This document shows positions 7,784 to 17,879 of a stretch of DNA of 64,000 bases, piece after piece (the stretch's first letter is position 1; the number at the start of each line of letters is the position of its first letter). Source of the DNA: Novimethylophilus sp036504375 (GTDB lineage: Bacteria; Pseudomonadota; Gammaproteobacteria; Burkholderiales; Methylophilaceae); contig NZ_DASXVH010000050.1 in NCBI RefSeq assembly GCF_036504375.1, positions 1 through 64,000 of the forward strand. Reading direction: 5' to 3'. The translations under genes and the position numbers were made by a program. The notes under the pieces were generated by a model. It ran no database searches and was not told where the DNA came from. It was given only the letters and a program-made list of their open reading frames with translations.

Positions 7784-9682
7784 TTACAGCCTGCTTTCCA
7801 GCTCTTCCCAGCGCAGCATCGCCGCTTCCGTTTCCGCTTCGATGCGCGCCAGCCTTTCCTGCAGCCGTTTCACTTCCTGCGGCTGGTCGCGGTAGAGCGC
7901 GGCGTCGGTCAGCCGTTCGCCGATTGCCTTTTGTTCGGCTTCCAGTTTTTCGATCAGTTCCGGCAGTGCTTCCAGTTCGCGCGCTTCCTTGAAGCCGAGG
8001 CGGCTCTTTTCGGGCTTGGGCGCGGCCGGCTTGGACGCGGTCGCCGGCTTCGCTTTCAGGAGCGCCGCCTCATCCGCACGCGCCGCCTGGAATCGCCGCC
8101 AGTCGTCATAGCCGCCGCCGAATTCGGTAAGCCTGCCGTCGCCTTCGAACGCGATCACCTGGGTCACGGTGTTTTCCAGGAAAGCGCGGTCATGGCTCAC
8201 CAGAAACAGCGTGCCGTCGAACGCTTGCAATAACTCCTCCAGCAGTTCCAGCGTGTCGATGTCGAGGTCGTTGGTGGGCTCGTCCAGCACCAGTACGTTG
8301 GAGGGCTGGCTGAACAGGCGGGCGAGCAGCAAACGGTTGCGCTCGCCGCCGGACAGCGATTTCACCGGCGCACGGGCGCGCTGGGCCGGGAACAGGAAGT
8401 CTTCCAGATAGCTGATGACATGCTTGCGCTCATTGCCGATCTGCACATAATCCGCGCCGGGGCTGATGGTGTCGGCCAGCGTGGCTTCCTCGTTCAATTG
8501 TTCGCGCATCTGGTCGAAATAGGCCACGCTCAGTTTGGTGCCAAGCTGAACCTCGCCGGAATCCGCTCGCAGTTCGCCCAGTATCAGCTTGAGCAGCGTG
8601 GACTTGCCGGCGCCGTTAGGGCCCAAGAGGCCGATGCGGTCGCCGCGCAGGATGCGGGTGGAGAAGTCGCGGATGATCGGCCTGCCGTCGAAGGCCTTGG
8701 CGACGTGGGCGAGCTCCGCCACCAGCTTGCCCGAGCGTTCGCCGACATCCAGGTTCAGCGCCACCTGGCCGATGCGTTCGCGGCGCGCGGCGCGCTCGCG
8801 GCGCAGCGCTTCCAGCCGCCGCACGCGGCCTTCGTTGCGGGTGCGGCGCGCCTTGATGCCCTGGCGTATCCACACTTCTTCCTGCGCCATGAACTTGTCG
8901 AATTTCGCCGCGTGCTGCTCTTCGACGGCGAGCAGTTCCTGCTTTTTGCTTTGATACGACGCGTAGGAGCCGGGAAAGTCGGTGAGGATGCCGCGGTCCA
9001 GTTCGACGATGCGCGTCGCCAGCCGGTCGAGAAAGCGCCGGTCGTGAGTGATGAACAGCACCGCGCCGCTGAAGCCCAGCAGCAGTTCCTCCAGCCATTC
9101 GATGGCTTCCATGTCCAGGTGGTTGGTGGGCTCGTCCAGCAGCAGTACGTCGGGCTCGGCCACCAGCGCTTGTGCCAGCGCCACGCGCTTTTTCCAGCCG
9201 CCGGACAGGCTGGCAATGGCGGCATCGGCGGGCAGCCCCAGTTTGCTGATGACGGTATCGATGCGTGACTGCGCCTGCCAGCCGTTCTGTGCTTCCAGGT
9301 CGTGCTGCAGATGCTGCATGCGCGCGAGCAGGGCATCGGTATCCGCATCGGCGTGCGACAGCTCCACCGACACCGCGTGGTAGTCCAGCAACAGCCGGCG
9401 CAACCCGCCCAGACCTTCGGCGACGGCTTCCAGCACGGTATGCGTATCTTCCAGCGGCGGTTCCTGCGGGACATAGGCCAGGCGGATTCCCGGCGCGCGC
9501 CAGGCGATGCCGTCATCCAGTTTGATGGTGCCGGCGATGGCCTTGAGCATGCTGGATTTGCCGGCGCCGTTGCGGCCGATCAGGCCGACGCGCTCGCCGG
9601 CATCGAGCTGGAACTGGACATGGTCGAGAAGCGGCGTCAGGCCATAGGCAAGGCCGGCCTGGTCAAGGGTAATTAAGGGCAT
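7784..9682 (-). CDS. uup: ABC-F family ATPase (Uup-like)
   Basis: This cytosolic ABC-F protein of 632 residues has two nucleotide-binding domains and no membrane segment. Walker A motifs are GRNGAGKSS (N-terminal) and GPNGAGKST (C-terminal), with signature motifs LSGGWKKR and LSGGERNR and Walker B LLLDEPTNHLD and LVLDEPTNDLD. A charged C-terminal coiled coil of about 80 residues identifies the Uup branch, linked to DNA-transposon excision control and ribosome-related functions. I chose the ATG at 9682 because homology to the family begins at MPLITLD. An upstream extension to 9916 is open but unlike the family. Confidence 0.92.
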   Translation of the reverse strand: MPLITLDQAGLAYGLTPLLDHVQFQLDAGERVGLIGRNGAGKSSMLKAIAGTIKLDDGIAWRAPGIRLAYVPQEPPLEDTHTVLEAVAEGLGGLRRLLLDYHAVSVELSHADADTDALLARMQHLQHDLEAQNGWQAQSRIDTVISKLGLPADAAIASLSGGWKKRVALAQALVAEPDVLLLDEPTNHLDMEAIEWLEELLLGFSGAVLFITHDRRFLDRLATRIVELDRGILTDFPGSYASYQSKKQELLAVEEQHAAKFDKFMAQEEVWIRQGIKARRTRNEGRVRRLEALRRERAARRERIGQVALNLDVGERSGKLVAELAHVAKAFDGRPIIRDFSTRILRGDRIGLLGPNGAGKSTLLKLILGELRADSGEVQLGTKLSVAYFDQMREQLNEEATLADTISPGADYVQIGNERKHVISYLEDFLFPAQRARAPVKSLSGGERNRLLLARLFSQPSNVLVLDEPTNDLDIDTLELLEELLQAFDGTLFLVSHDRAFLENTVTQVIAFEGDGRLTEFGGGYDDWRRFQAARADEAALLKAKPATASKPAAPKPEKSRLGFKEARELEALPELIEKLEAEQKAIGERLTDAALYRDQPQEVKRLQERLARIEAETEAAMLRWEELESRL

Positions 9683-9860
9683 GGCGTATTTTACCGCGCC
9701 TATGGCTTTCTTAGCCGATTTGATTTTACCGACTCCTCTATGCATATTGCATAAAGCCGAGTAACCTGACAGGAACTCCCGCATCTTGAAGAGGGGACAT
9801 CGAAGCATGAATTGGAGAAGTCCCGATTTTCGTCGGCAGTTTTTCTCAATGTGACGGGCG

Positions 9861-12056
9861 ATGAGGATGTTCGATCGCCTGCGCACATTGTTCCGCCGCT
9901 TCTGGCTGGGATCCATTTATCGCCAGCTGACGCTGGCTTTTGCCCTTCCCGTCGCATTGCTCATGCTCATTTTCGGCTGCAGCCTGATCCGGCAGGAGCG
10001 CGAGTTCCTGATGCGGCAGAGTATCGAGCACGCCAGGGATATCGCCCATACGATTTCAGTGGGCTGCGCCGCCTGGATGGCGGCCGGCGACATCGCGAAA
10101 CTGCAGGAGGAAATGAAGAATGTTTCCCGGCGGCCCAGTGTGCGCTATGCGATGGTGATGTCGCCGGACGGGCTTATCGTGGCTTCGACGGCCGAGGCCT
10201 ATATGGGCCGTTTCATCAACGACGAGGCAAGCCGCGGCCTCATCGACCAGGCCGACCCCTATCCCCACGTGCTGGCGCAGGAAGACCAGATCATCGAAGT
10301 GGCGGCGCCGGTATTTGCCGATACCAGGCTGGTGGGATGGGTGCGCATCGGAGTGGGACGCGACGAGTCCCAGGAGAACCTGCGCGATGTATCGCTGCAG
10401 GAGGCGTGGATGGCCGGATTGGCCATCGCCATGGTCATTCTGATTGCGGTCTCCATTTCCAGGAGATTCGCCGGCGGCCTGCGGCAGTTGATGCAGGCCA
10501 TGAAGCTGGTGCAGGCCGGACGGCGCGACGTCCGTGCCGATGACGCCCGCGCGGACGAACTGGGCGTGCTGGCAAGAAATTTCAACGGCATGCTGGACAG
10601 CCTGGCAGAATCCGAACGCAAGCTGGAGCGTTTGAACCGGGTGTATGCCGCCTGGACGCAAAGCAACGAGGCGCTGGTGCGCGAAGCCGACGAGCAGGTG
10701 CTGCTGGAGCGCATCTGCGGCATCATGGCGGAGTGCGTGCCGTTCAAGCTGGTGTGGGTGGGGATGGTGGATGCCGGCGGCTGGGTGCATGTTATCGCCT
10801 CCAGTGACCCGCAATCCGTTTACCTGCGCGACCATGCCAGGATCTCCGTGGATGCCGAAAAACCCGAAGGGCGGGTCGCGATGGCAATTGCCATTCGCCA
10901 AGGCATACCTCAAATCCATAACGATTTCCTCAACCCCGATAACGTATTTCCCTGGAAGGCTGCGGCGCAAGCCGAACAGTTCCGCTCGGTGGCGGCATTC
11001 CCGCTCAGGCGCAATGGGAGCTGTGTCGGCGCGCTGGGATATTACTCCACCGAGATCAATTTCTTCGACCTCGACGTGGTGGCGCTGATGCGCGGTCTGT
11101 CCGACGATGTTTCCTTTGCGTTGGACAGCTTCGACCACGAACGCCGCCGCCGCGATGCCGAGGCGCAACTGGTGCTGGCCTCGCGCGTGTTCGAGAACAG
11201 CATGGAAGGCATCATCATCACCGATGCCGAGCGCAACATCATTTCGGTAAATCCGGGGTTTACCGAAATTACCGGATACACGCTGGAAGAGGCGCTGGGC
11301 CAGACTCCGCGCATCCTGAGCTCGGGGCAGCAGGAGCAGCAGTTCTACCAGGCGATGTGGAGAAGCGTCGAGGCTTCCGGCAGCTGGCGCGGCGAAATCA
11401 GCAACCGCCGCAAGAACGGCGAGTTTTATCCCGAATGGCTGACCATCAGCCGCGTATTGGACGAATCCGGCCGTGTCTCGAATTACATTGGCGTGTTCAC
11501 CGATATTTCCGAGCGCAAAACGGCCGAGGCCCGTATCCAGCACCTGGCCTATTTCGATGCCTTGACCGACCTGCCGAATCGTATTTTGTTGCGCGACCGG
11601 CTGGAGCAGGCGATCATCAAGGCGCAGCGCGCCAACGAGAAAGTCGCGGTACTATTCCTCGACCTCGACCGTTTCAAGGTGATCAACGATACGTTGGGCC
11701 ACGGCGTTGGGGACGGTTTGTTGAAGGTGGTATCGAAACGCCTGCTGGACTGCGTACGCGAGCAGGATACCGTGTCGCGCCAGGGCGGCGACGAGTTTCT
11801 GGCGATACTGCCCGACACCGATGCGGAGGGTGCGGAGCTGGTGGCGCAAAAGATGCTCTCCGCCCTGACCGGCCCCTGCCCGGTCGAAGGGCACACGCTG
11901 TATGTCACGCCCAGCATCGGCATCAGCCTGTATCCGGACAACGCCACCGATATCGACGAACTGGTCAAGCTGGCCGACGTGGCGATGTACCGGGCCAAGG
12001 ACCGGGGACGCAACAACTACCAGTTCTATTCGACGCTGGCGAGAGCCAGTGCCTGA
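9861..12056 (+). CDS. Membrane-bound diguanylate cyclase (sensor-HAMP-GAF-PAS-GGDEF)
   Basis: This 731-residue signalling protein is predicted to make cyclic di-GMP. It has a membrane helix at about 24-44, a periplasmic sensor of about 140 residues, a second helix at about 183-203, a HAMP region, a GAF-like domain (about 265-425), a PAS domain (about 440-560, with ITDAERNIISVNPGF and EITGY) and a GGDEF domain. The active site reads GGDEF, and the inhibitory RxxD site is intact (REQD, five residues before GGDEF), suggesting an active, product-inhibited cyclase. There is no EAL domain. The gene is divergent from uup and convergent with rep. Confidence 0.93.
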   Translation: MRMFDRLRTLFRRFWLGSIYRQLTLAFALPVALLMLIFGCSLIRQEREFLMRQSIEHARDIAHTISVGCAAWMAAGDIAKLQEEMKNVSRRPSVRYAMVMSPDGLIVASTAEAYMGRFINDEASRGLIDQADPYPHVLAQEDQIIEVAAPVFADTRLVGWVRIGVGRDESQENLRDVSLQEAWMAGLAIAMVILIAVSISRRFAGGLRQLMQAMKLVQAGRRDVRADDARADELGVLARNFNGMLDSLAESERKLERLNRVYAAWTQSNEALVREADEQVLLERICGIMAECVPFKLVWVGMVDAGGWVHVIASSDPQSVYLRDHARISVDAEKPEGRVAMAIAIRQGIPQIHNDFLNPDNVFPWKAAAQAEQFRSVAAFPLRRNGSCVGALGYYSTEINFFDLDVVALMRGLSDDVSFALDSFDHERRRRDAEAQLVLASRVFENSMEGIIITDAERNIISVNPGFTEITGYTLEEALGQTPRILSSGQQEQQFYQAMWRSVEASGSWRGEISNRRKNGEFYPEWLTISRVLDESGRVSNYIGVFTDISERKTAEARIQHLAYFDALTDLPNRILLRDRLEQAIIKAQRANEKVAVLFLDLDRFKVINDTLGHGVGDGLLKVVSKRLLDCVREQDTVSRQGGDEFLAILPDTDAEGAELVAQKMLSALTGPCPVEGHTLYVTPSIGISLYPDNATDIDELVKLADVAMYRAKDRGRNNYQFYSTLARASA

Positions 12057-12064
12057 ACGGAACT

Positions 12065-14056
12065 TTATTTCCCCAGCAGCGCCTTCATCTGTGCAATCCG
12101 ATTGGCTGCCTGCGCCTTGCGGTCTGCCGGATCGGCCTCGGCGGTCTTGCCCGCATGGCGCACGTCGTCTTGCGGCAGTTCGTCAAGGAAGCGGCTGGGC
12201 TCGCAGTTTTCCCAGTCGCCGGCGCGCTTGCGCTTTTTGCAATAGGTGATGGTCAGCGATTTCTGCGCGCGCGTGATGCCGACGTACATCAGGCGACGTT
12301 CCTCCTCCACTTTTTGCGGCTCCAGCGATTCCCTATGGGGCAAAATGCCTTCCTCCACGCCGATCAGGAACACATGGCCGAATTCCAGCCCCTTGGCGGC
12401 GTGCAGCGTGGACAGCTTGACCGCGTCCGGCTCCGCTTCCTCGCGGCCTTCCAGCATGCTCATCAAGGCCACGGTCTGGATCAGTTGCAGCAGGTCTTTT
12501 TCCTCTTCCTCGCCTTTTTTCGACAGCCAGTTGGTGAAATCCGTGACGTTCTTCCACTTGGTCTCGGCGGCGCGCGGTTCTTCGCTGTCGTAAAGAAACG
12601 CTTCGTAGCCGATCGCGGTCAAGAGATCGGTGAGCAGTTCGCCGGCCGAGTCCTTCTGCGCGCGGGCTTGCATGCGGTTGATGAAGTTGCAGAAGGTCAG
12701 CAGGTCTTCCAGCTGCTTGGCGCCGAGCGCATGCTGAAATCCCGGCTCGAACGTGGCCTCGAACAGAGAGATATGCTGTTTGGCGGCATGCTCGCCCAGG
12801 CGTTCCAGCGTAGTGTTGCCTATGCCTTTCTTGGGCGTGGTGGCGGCGCGGATGAAGGCCGGATCGTCGTCTTCATTGGCGATCAGCCGCAGGTAGGCGA
12901 TCAGGTCCTTGATTTCGGCGCGCTCGAAAAACGAGGTGCCGCCGCTGACGGTGTACGGCACTTTCTGGTTGCGCAGCTGCTGCTCCAGCAGCCGCGCCTG
13001 GTGATTGCCGCGGTAGAGGATCGCATAGTCGGCATAGCGCGTGCGATATTCGAACTTGTGCGCCAGCAGTTTCATGACGACGACTTCGGCCTCGTGCTCT
13101 TCGTCCTTGGCCGGCGTGATCTGGATCGGGTCGCCCAGCCCAAGGTCGCTCCACAGTCTCTTGTCGAACAGCTTGGGGTTGTTGGCGATGACCTGGTTGG
13201 CCGCCCTCAAGATGCGCACGGTCGAGCGGTAATTCTGCTCCAGCTTGATGACTTTCAGCCGGGGAAAGTCCTGCGTCAGCTGGCGCAGATTTTCCACGTC
13301 CGCGCCGCGCCAGGCATAGATGGCCTGGTCGTCGTCGCCGACCGCGGTGAACTTGCCCTCGACGCCAGCCAGCAGTTTGACCAGTCGGTATTGGCAGGCG
13401 TTGGTGTCCTGGTACTCGTCGATCAGCAGGTATTGCAGCTTGCGCTGCCATTTCTCCAGCGCCTCGGGATGGTTCTGGAACAATTCCACCGGCAGACGGA
13501 TCAGATCGTCGAAGTCTACCGCCTGGTAGGCTTTCAGTGTCTGCTGGTACAGCTGATAAACCTTGGCGGAAGCGACGTCGAGTTCGTCCTCCGCGGTCAC
13601 GGCCGCGGCTTCCGGCGTGACGAAAGCATTCTTCCATTGTGAAATTCGCCACTGCGTGCGGCGTAATAATTGTTTGTCGGTGGTGGCGAGGATATCGGAC
13701 AGCGTCTTGAAGCTGTCGGAGGAATCCAGAATCGAAAACTGCGGCTTGTAGCCCAAGAGTTGCGCCTCGGCGCGCAGCATTTGCAGGCCCAGCGAGTGGA
13801 AGGTGGTCACCGTCAGGCCCTTGCAAGGCTTGTCCTGCAGCAAGTGCCCGACGCGCTCCTGCATTTCGCGCGCTGCCTTGTTGGTGAAGGTGATCGCGGC
13901 GATATGCCGGGGCGCATAGCCGCAATGCTCGATCAGGTGCACGATCTTGTGCGTGATCACCCGCGTCTTGCCGCTGCCGGCGCCGGCGAGGACGAGCAGG
14001 GGGCCGTCGAGATATTTTACGGCTTCGCGTTGGGGGTCGTTGAGTTTGGAAAGCAT
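12065..14056 (-). CDS. rep: ATP-dependent DNA helicase Rep
   Basis: This is a superfamily 1A 3'-5' helicase of 663 residues, which helps replication forks past obstacles. Walker A is GAGSGKT at about 25-31, and motif II, DEYQDTN, is present along with the C-terminal LSTLHAAKGLEF and YVGITRAQ motifs. Length and opening (LNDPQREAVKYLDGPLLVLA) match Rep rather than UvrD or PcrA. It is convergent with the cyclase gene with 8 bases between stops and no visible terminator. Confidence 0.95.
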   Translation of the reverse strand: MLSKLNDPQREAVKYLDGPLLVLAGAGSGKTRVITHKIVHLIEHCGYAPRHIAAITFTNKAAREMQERVGHLLQDKPCKGLTVTTFHSLGLQMLRAEAQLLGYKPQFSILDSSDSFKTLSDILATTDKQLLRRTQWRISQWKNAFVTPEAAAVTAEDELDVASAKVYQLYQQTLKAYQAVDFDDLIRLPVELFQNHPEALEKWQRKLQYLLIDEYQDTNACQYRLVKLLAGVEGKFTAVGDDDQAIYAWRGADVENLRQLTQDFPRLKVIKLEQNYRSTVRILRAANQVIANNPKLFDKRLWSDLGLGDPIQITPAKDEEHEAEVVVMKLLAHKFEYRTRYADYAILYRGNHQARLLEQQLRNQKVPYTVSGGTSFFERAEIKDLIAYLRLIANEDDDPAFIRAATTPKKGIGNTTLERLGEHAAKQHISLFEATFEPGFQHALGAKQLEDLLTFCNFINRMQARAQKDSAGELLTDLLTAIGYEAFLYDSEEPRAAETKWKNVTDFTNWLSKKGEEEEKDLLQLIQTVALMSMLEGREEAEPDAVKLSTLHAAKGLEFGHVFLIGVEEGILPHRESLEPQKVEEERRLMYVGITRAQKSLTITYCKKRKRAGDWENCEPSRFLDELPQDDVRHAGKTAEADPADRKAQAANRIAQMKALLGK

Positions 14057-14162
14057 GAGGAAATTCCGCGGTCCGGAGTTTATCCGCTTGCGGGTTAGGT
14101 GTCACTTCGCAAAGGCGAACGCGAGATTTTTATAGCCGGTAATTAGTGTGAACACGCCCTAA

Positions 14163-14309
14163 CTCAAGATCACTCGCGTCGTCAGAGAAATGGGCGCCCT
14201 CTCATTGCTCGAAGGCGCATGCAGCAAACTCAATGATGGGCTGAGCACTGCGGATGAAGTGCTGCGCGTGCTCGGCGCGCAGCAGTCGGGTATCAGTCCT
14301 GGGGACTAA
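14163..14309 (+). pseudogene. Remnant of a GspE/PilB-type secretion ATPase C-terminus
   Basis: Between rep and recQ, codons from 14163 to a TAA at 14307-14309 read ITRVVREMGALSLLEGACSK followed by LNDGLSTADEVLRVLG. This resembles the last helices of GspE/PilB traffic ATPases, where a helix with REMG-type spacing is followed by G(L/I)(T/S)T.EEVLRV. A TAA lies in frame at 14160-14162 directly before it and no upstream ATPase domain exists, so I read it as a decayed fragment. A short independent ORF from the ATG at 14190 (39 codons) is the alternative. The rest of 14057-14365 shows nothing else. Confidence 0.45.
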
Positions 14310-14365
14310 CGACTTTCGACTGGCTGAGGTATCCTGCGAGGTTCTTCGATGATCTCCTGGTTCAC

Positions 14366-16195
14366 ATGTCGTCCTCCGCCCGGCAAATCCTCCACGACGT
14401 TTTCGGCTATGCCGACTTTCGCGGCGCGCAGCAATCCATCGTCGAACATGTCGCGGCCGGTGGCGATGCGCTGGTGCTGATGCCTACCGGCGGCGGCAAG
14501 TCGCTGTGCTACCAGATTCCCGCATTGCTGCGTTCCGGCATAGGTCTCGTGGTGTCGCCGCTGATCGCGTTGATGCAGGACCAGGTCGACGCGTTGAAGC
14601 AACTCGGGGTGCGGGCGGCCTTCCTCAACTCCAGCCTGGACGCCGAGGCCGCGCGTGCGATTACCGGCCAGCTTCATCGCGGCGAACTGGATATGCTTTA
14701 CGTTGCGCCGGAACGCCTCTTGATGCCCAACTTCCTGGCGCTGCTGGAGCAGGTGCAGGACGGGCCGGGGCTCGCCCTGTTCGCGATCGACGAGGCGCAT
14801 TGCGTCTCGCAATGGGGGCATGATTTCCGGCCGGAATACCGTGCGCTGACAGTGCTGCACGAGCGTTTTCCCGATGTGCCGCGCATCGCACTGACGGCCA
14901 CTGCCGATGCGCCGACGCGGGCCGAAATCGTCGAACGGCTGGCGCTGGAAGATGCCCGGCAGTTCGTTTCCAGCTTCGACCGCCCCAATATCCGCTACCG
15001 CGTCACGCAAAAAGCCAACGCCCGTAGCCAACTGGAGGCATTCCTCGAGGCCGAGCATCCCGACGACGCGGGCATTGTCTATTGCCTGTCGCGTAAGCGC
15101 GTGGAGGAAACCGCGGAATGGCTGAAAGCGCGCGGCTGGGATGCGCTGCCTTACCACGCCGGCCTGGACACCGCGACGCGCAACGCCAACCAGCGTCGTT
15201 TTTTGCGTGAAGAAGGCGTCATCATGGTGGCGACGGTCGCGTTCGGCATGGGCATAGACAAGCCCAACGTGCGCTTCGTCGCCCACCTCGACCTGCCCAA
15301 GAGCATGGAGGGCTACTACCAAGAAACCGGCCGCGCCGGCCGCGACGGCCTGCCCGCCGACGCCTGGATGGCCTACGGCCTGGGCGACGTGGTCAGCATG
15401 CGCCAGATGCTGGATTCCGGCGAGGCGCCGGAGGAAAGAAAACGGGTAGAGCGGCAAAAACTGGACGCGCTGCTGGGCTTCTGCGAATCCACCGCCTGCC
15501 GCCACCAGACCATACTGCGCTACTTCGGCGAAGAGCATCCGGGCGATTGCGGGCAGTGCGACAACTGCCTGGAGCCAGTGGACACCTGGGACGCCACGCA
15601 GGCCGCGCAGATGGCGCTATCGTGCGTCTACCGCACCGGGCAAAGATTCGGTGTCGTGCACCTGATCGACGTGCTGCTGGGCAAGACTACGCCAAAAATC
15701 GAACAATTCCGCCACCAGGCCCTTTCCACCTACGGCATCGGCCAATCGCTCAATCAGGCGCAGTGGAGCAGCGTGTTCCGCCAGCTGGTCGCAGCCGGCC
15801 TGCTCGAATCCGACATGCAGGCCTATGGCGGCCTCAAGCTTACCGAAACCGCCCGCCCGGTGCTGAAAGGCGAGCGGGAAGTCTGGCTGCGCCGCGACGC
15901 CGAGCCCGCCCGCCGCAAAACCAGCAAGGCCGAACGCGCTTCTCGCGCCAAGGAAGCCTTCGCCGGCGCGCAAGACGATCCGCTATGGCAAGCGCTCAAG
16001 GCCAGGCGCCTTGAACTGGCAAAAGAGCAGGGCGTGCCGCCATATGTGATTTTTCACGACAGCACCTTGCTGGAAATTCTCAACCGCCGCCCCGGCAGCC
16101 TGGCCGAAATGGGACAGATCAGCGGGGTAGGCCAGGCCAAGCTGGCGCGGTACGGGGATGCGTTTTTGCAAGCGCTGGAAGAGGCAGAAGGTTAA
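14366..16195 (+). CDS. recQ: ATP-dependent DNA helicase RecQ
   Basis: This is a 609-residue superfamily 2 helicase of the RecF recombination pathway. MPTGGGKSLCYQ is motif I and AIDEAHCVSQWG motif II. The RQC zinc-binding cysteines follow (about residues 373-396, CESTACRH and CGQCDNC), and a C-terminal HRDC domain ends the protein (about 530-605). The domain set and length are complete. Confidence 0.96.
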   Translation: MSSSARQILHDVFGYADFRGAQQSIVEHVAAGGDALVLMPTGGGKSLCYQIPALLRSGIGLVVSPLIALMQDQVDALKQLGVRAAFLNSSLDAEAARAITGQLHRGELDMLYVAPERLLMPNFLALLEQVQDGPGLALFAIDEAHCVSQWGHDFRPEYRALTVLHERFPDVPRIALTATADAPTRAEIVERLALEDARQFVSSFDRPNIRYRVTQKANARSQLEAFLEAEHPDDAGIVYCLSRKRVEETAEWLKARGWDALPYHAGLDTATRNANQRRFLREEGVIMVATVAFGMGIDKPNVRFVAHLDLPKSMEGYYQETGRAGRDGLPADAWMAYGLGDVVSMRQMLDSGEAPEERKRVERQKLDALLGFCESTACRHQTILRYFGEEHPGDCGQCDNCLEPVDTWDATQAAQMALSCVYRTGQRFGVVHLIDVLLGKTTPKIEQFRHQALSTYGIGQSLNQAQWSSVFRQLVAAGLLESDMQAYGGLKLTETARPVLKGEREVWLRRDAEPARRKTSKAERASRAKEAFAGAQDDPLWQALKARRLELAKEQGVPPYVIFHDSTLLEILNRRPGSLAEMGQISGVGQAKLARYGDAFLQALEEAEG

Positions 16196-16248
16196 AATAG
16201 CGATCTACTTCATCATTCCGCATGCATTCGTAAAGGCTTCAAATAGTC

Positions 16249-17736
16249 ATGTCTGAAACTACCGTCGATGTGTTGCTGGTCGGGGCCGGCGTCATGAGCG
16301 CCACCCTCGGCATGTTGCTCAGACAATTGGATCCCGCATTCAGGATCGTCATGGTAGAGCGGCTGGATGAGGTGGCGCAGGAGAGCACGGACGGCTGGAA
16401 CAACGCGGGCACCGGTCACGCGGGCTATTGCGAACTGAACTACACCCCGCAGAGCGCGGATGGCAGCATCGAAATCGGCCGGGCATTATCCATCAATGCC
16501 GCCTTTGAAGTCTCGCTTCAGCTTTGGTCCTGGCTGGTCGAACAGAACGCGCTGCCTGCCCCACGCACGTTTATCAACCCTACACCCCACCAAAGCTTTG
16601 TCTGGGGCGAGGCCGACGTCGCCTTTTTGCGCCAGCGGTTTGAACGCTTGAACCGGCATCATCTGTTCAAGGACATGGAATACAGCGAGGATCTCAGGGT
16701 TCTCGGTACATGGATGCCGCTGGTGATGCGCCAACGGGATGCAAGCCAGGCGGTGGCCGCCACGCGGGTAAGCTACGGCTCGGATGTCGATTTCGGCACC
16801 TTGACGCGGAGCATGGTGAAGTCGCTTGAGCAGCATCCCAACTTCACACTGATGCTGGGGCATGCCGTGAAGGCGCTGAAACAGCAAGCGGACGGGCAGT
16901 GGAATGTCCGTATCGAGGATAGACAGACCGGAAAACTTAAAACGATAAACGCCGGCTTTGTTTTTCTCGGCGCCGGCGGCGGCGCGCTGCCCCTGCTGCA
17001 AAAGTCGGGCATCCCCGAAAGCAAGGGCTACGGCGGCTTTCCGGTCAGCGGTCAATGGCTGGTCTGTAAAAACCCGGATATCGTGAGGCAGCATCGTGCC
17101 AAGGTGTACGGAAAAGCACCCGTGGGTGCACCGCCCATGTCGGTTCCGCATCTGGATACACGCATCATCGGCGGTGAACCCGCGCTCCTGTTCGGGCCTT
17201 ATGCGGGCTTCACTACCAGGTTTTCCAAACAGGGTTCGCCTCTCGACCTGCTGGCCTCGGTCAAGCCTAACAACCTCAAGTCCATGCTGGGCGCCGGTTT
17301 GCATAATATCGACTTGACGCGCTACCTGATCGGCGAAGTGTTCCAGTCGCACAAGGAACGGGTTGATGTCCTCAGCAACTTCTACCCGGAAGCCAACATG
17401 GATGACTGGACACTCGCCACCGCAGGGCAGCGCGTCCAGATCATCAAAAAGTGCGGTCAAAAAGGCGGGAAACTCGAATTCGGCACCGAAATAGTCGCCT
17501 CCGAGGATGGCTCCTTGGCCGCGCTGCTAGGTGCATCCCCCGGCGCATCCGTCTCCGTGCAAGCCATGATCAACGTGATCGAGCGCTGCTTCAAAAACCG
17601 GATGCATCACGGAGACTGGCAAGCCAAGCTGAAAGAAATGGTGCCATCCTATGGCGAATCCTTGGTCGAAGACGCGGAGTTGCTCCAGGCTGTACGCAAG
17701 AGGACACTGGCCACATTGGGCTTGAACCAGGCGTAA
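16249..17736 (+). CDS. mqo: Malate:quinone oxidoreductase
   Basis: This membrane-associated FAD enzyme oxidises malate to oxaloacetate and reduces quinone, linking the TCA cycle to the respiratory chain. The 495 residues are the usual length. The N-terminal dinucleotide-binding motif LLVGAGVMSATLG and the signature STDGWNNAGTGHAGYCELNY near residues 43-62 are diagnostic of Mqo. It stands alone, 53 bases after recQ. Confidence 0.96.
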   Translation: MSETTVDVLLVGAGVMSATLGMLLRQLDPAFRIVMVERLDEVAQESTDGWNNAGTGHAGYCELNYTPQSADGSIEIGRALSINAAFEVSLQLWSWLVEQNALPAPRTFINPTPHQSFVWGEADVAFLRQRFERLNRHHLFKDMEYSEDLRVLGTWMPLVMRQRDASQAVAATRVSYGSDVDFGTLTRSMVKSLEQHPNFTLMLGHAVKALKQQADGQWNVRIEDRQTGKLKTINAGFVFLGAGGGALPLLQKSGIPESKGYGGFPVSGQWLVCKNPDIVRQHRAKVYGKAPVGAPPMSVPHLDTRIIGGEPALLFGPYAGFTTRFSKQGSPLDLLASVKPNNLKSMLGAGLHNIDLTRYLIGEVFQSHKERVDVLSNFYPEANMDDWTLATAGQRVQIIKKCGQKGGKLEFGTEIVASEDGSLAALLGASPGASVSVQAMINVIERCFKNRMHHGDWQAKLKEMVPSYGESLVEDAELLQAVRKRTLATLGLNQA

Positions 17737-17879
17737 ACCCGATGTGGCGGCGTATTGGAATGCTATAGATTGCAGAGAGTGAAATAGTTGCACATGAGAG
17801 ATTGATGCCAGAGTTAAGGATTTTTGCAAACTGGCGGTGCAGACAGCCTCGGTTGCCGCGCATCTTCCGAGGGAGTGGC

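Noticed and set aside
10056..11543. Minus-strand open frame of 495 codons opposite the cyclase gene
   Set aside because: Complement of a certain multi-domain cyclase; no family features.
11357..13642. Long plus-strand open frame of 761 codons opposite rep
   Set aside because: It is an antisense shadow of the well-conserved rep gene and of the GGDEF gene end. Its translation has no domain and is full of Arg/Ala/Gln typical of GC-rich antisense reading.
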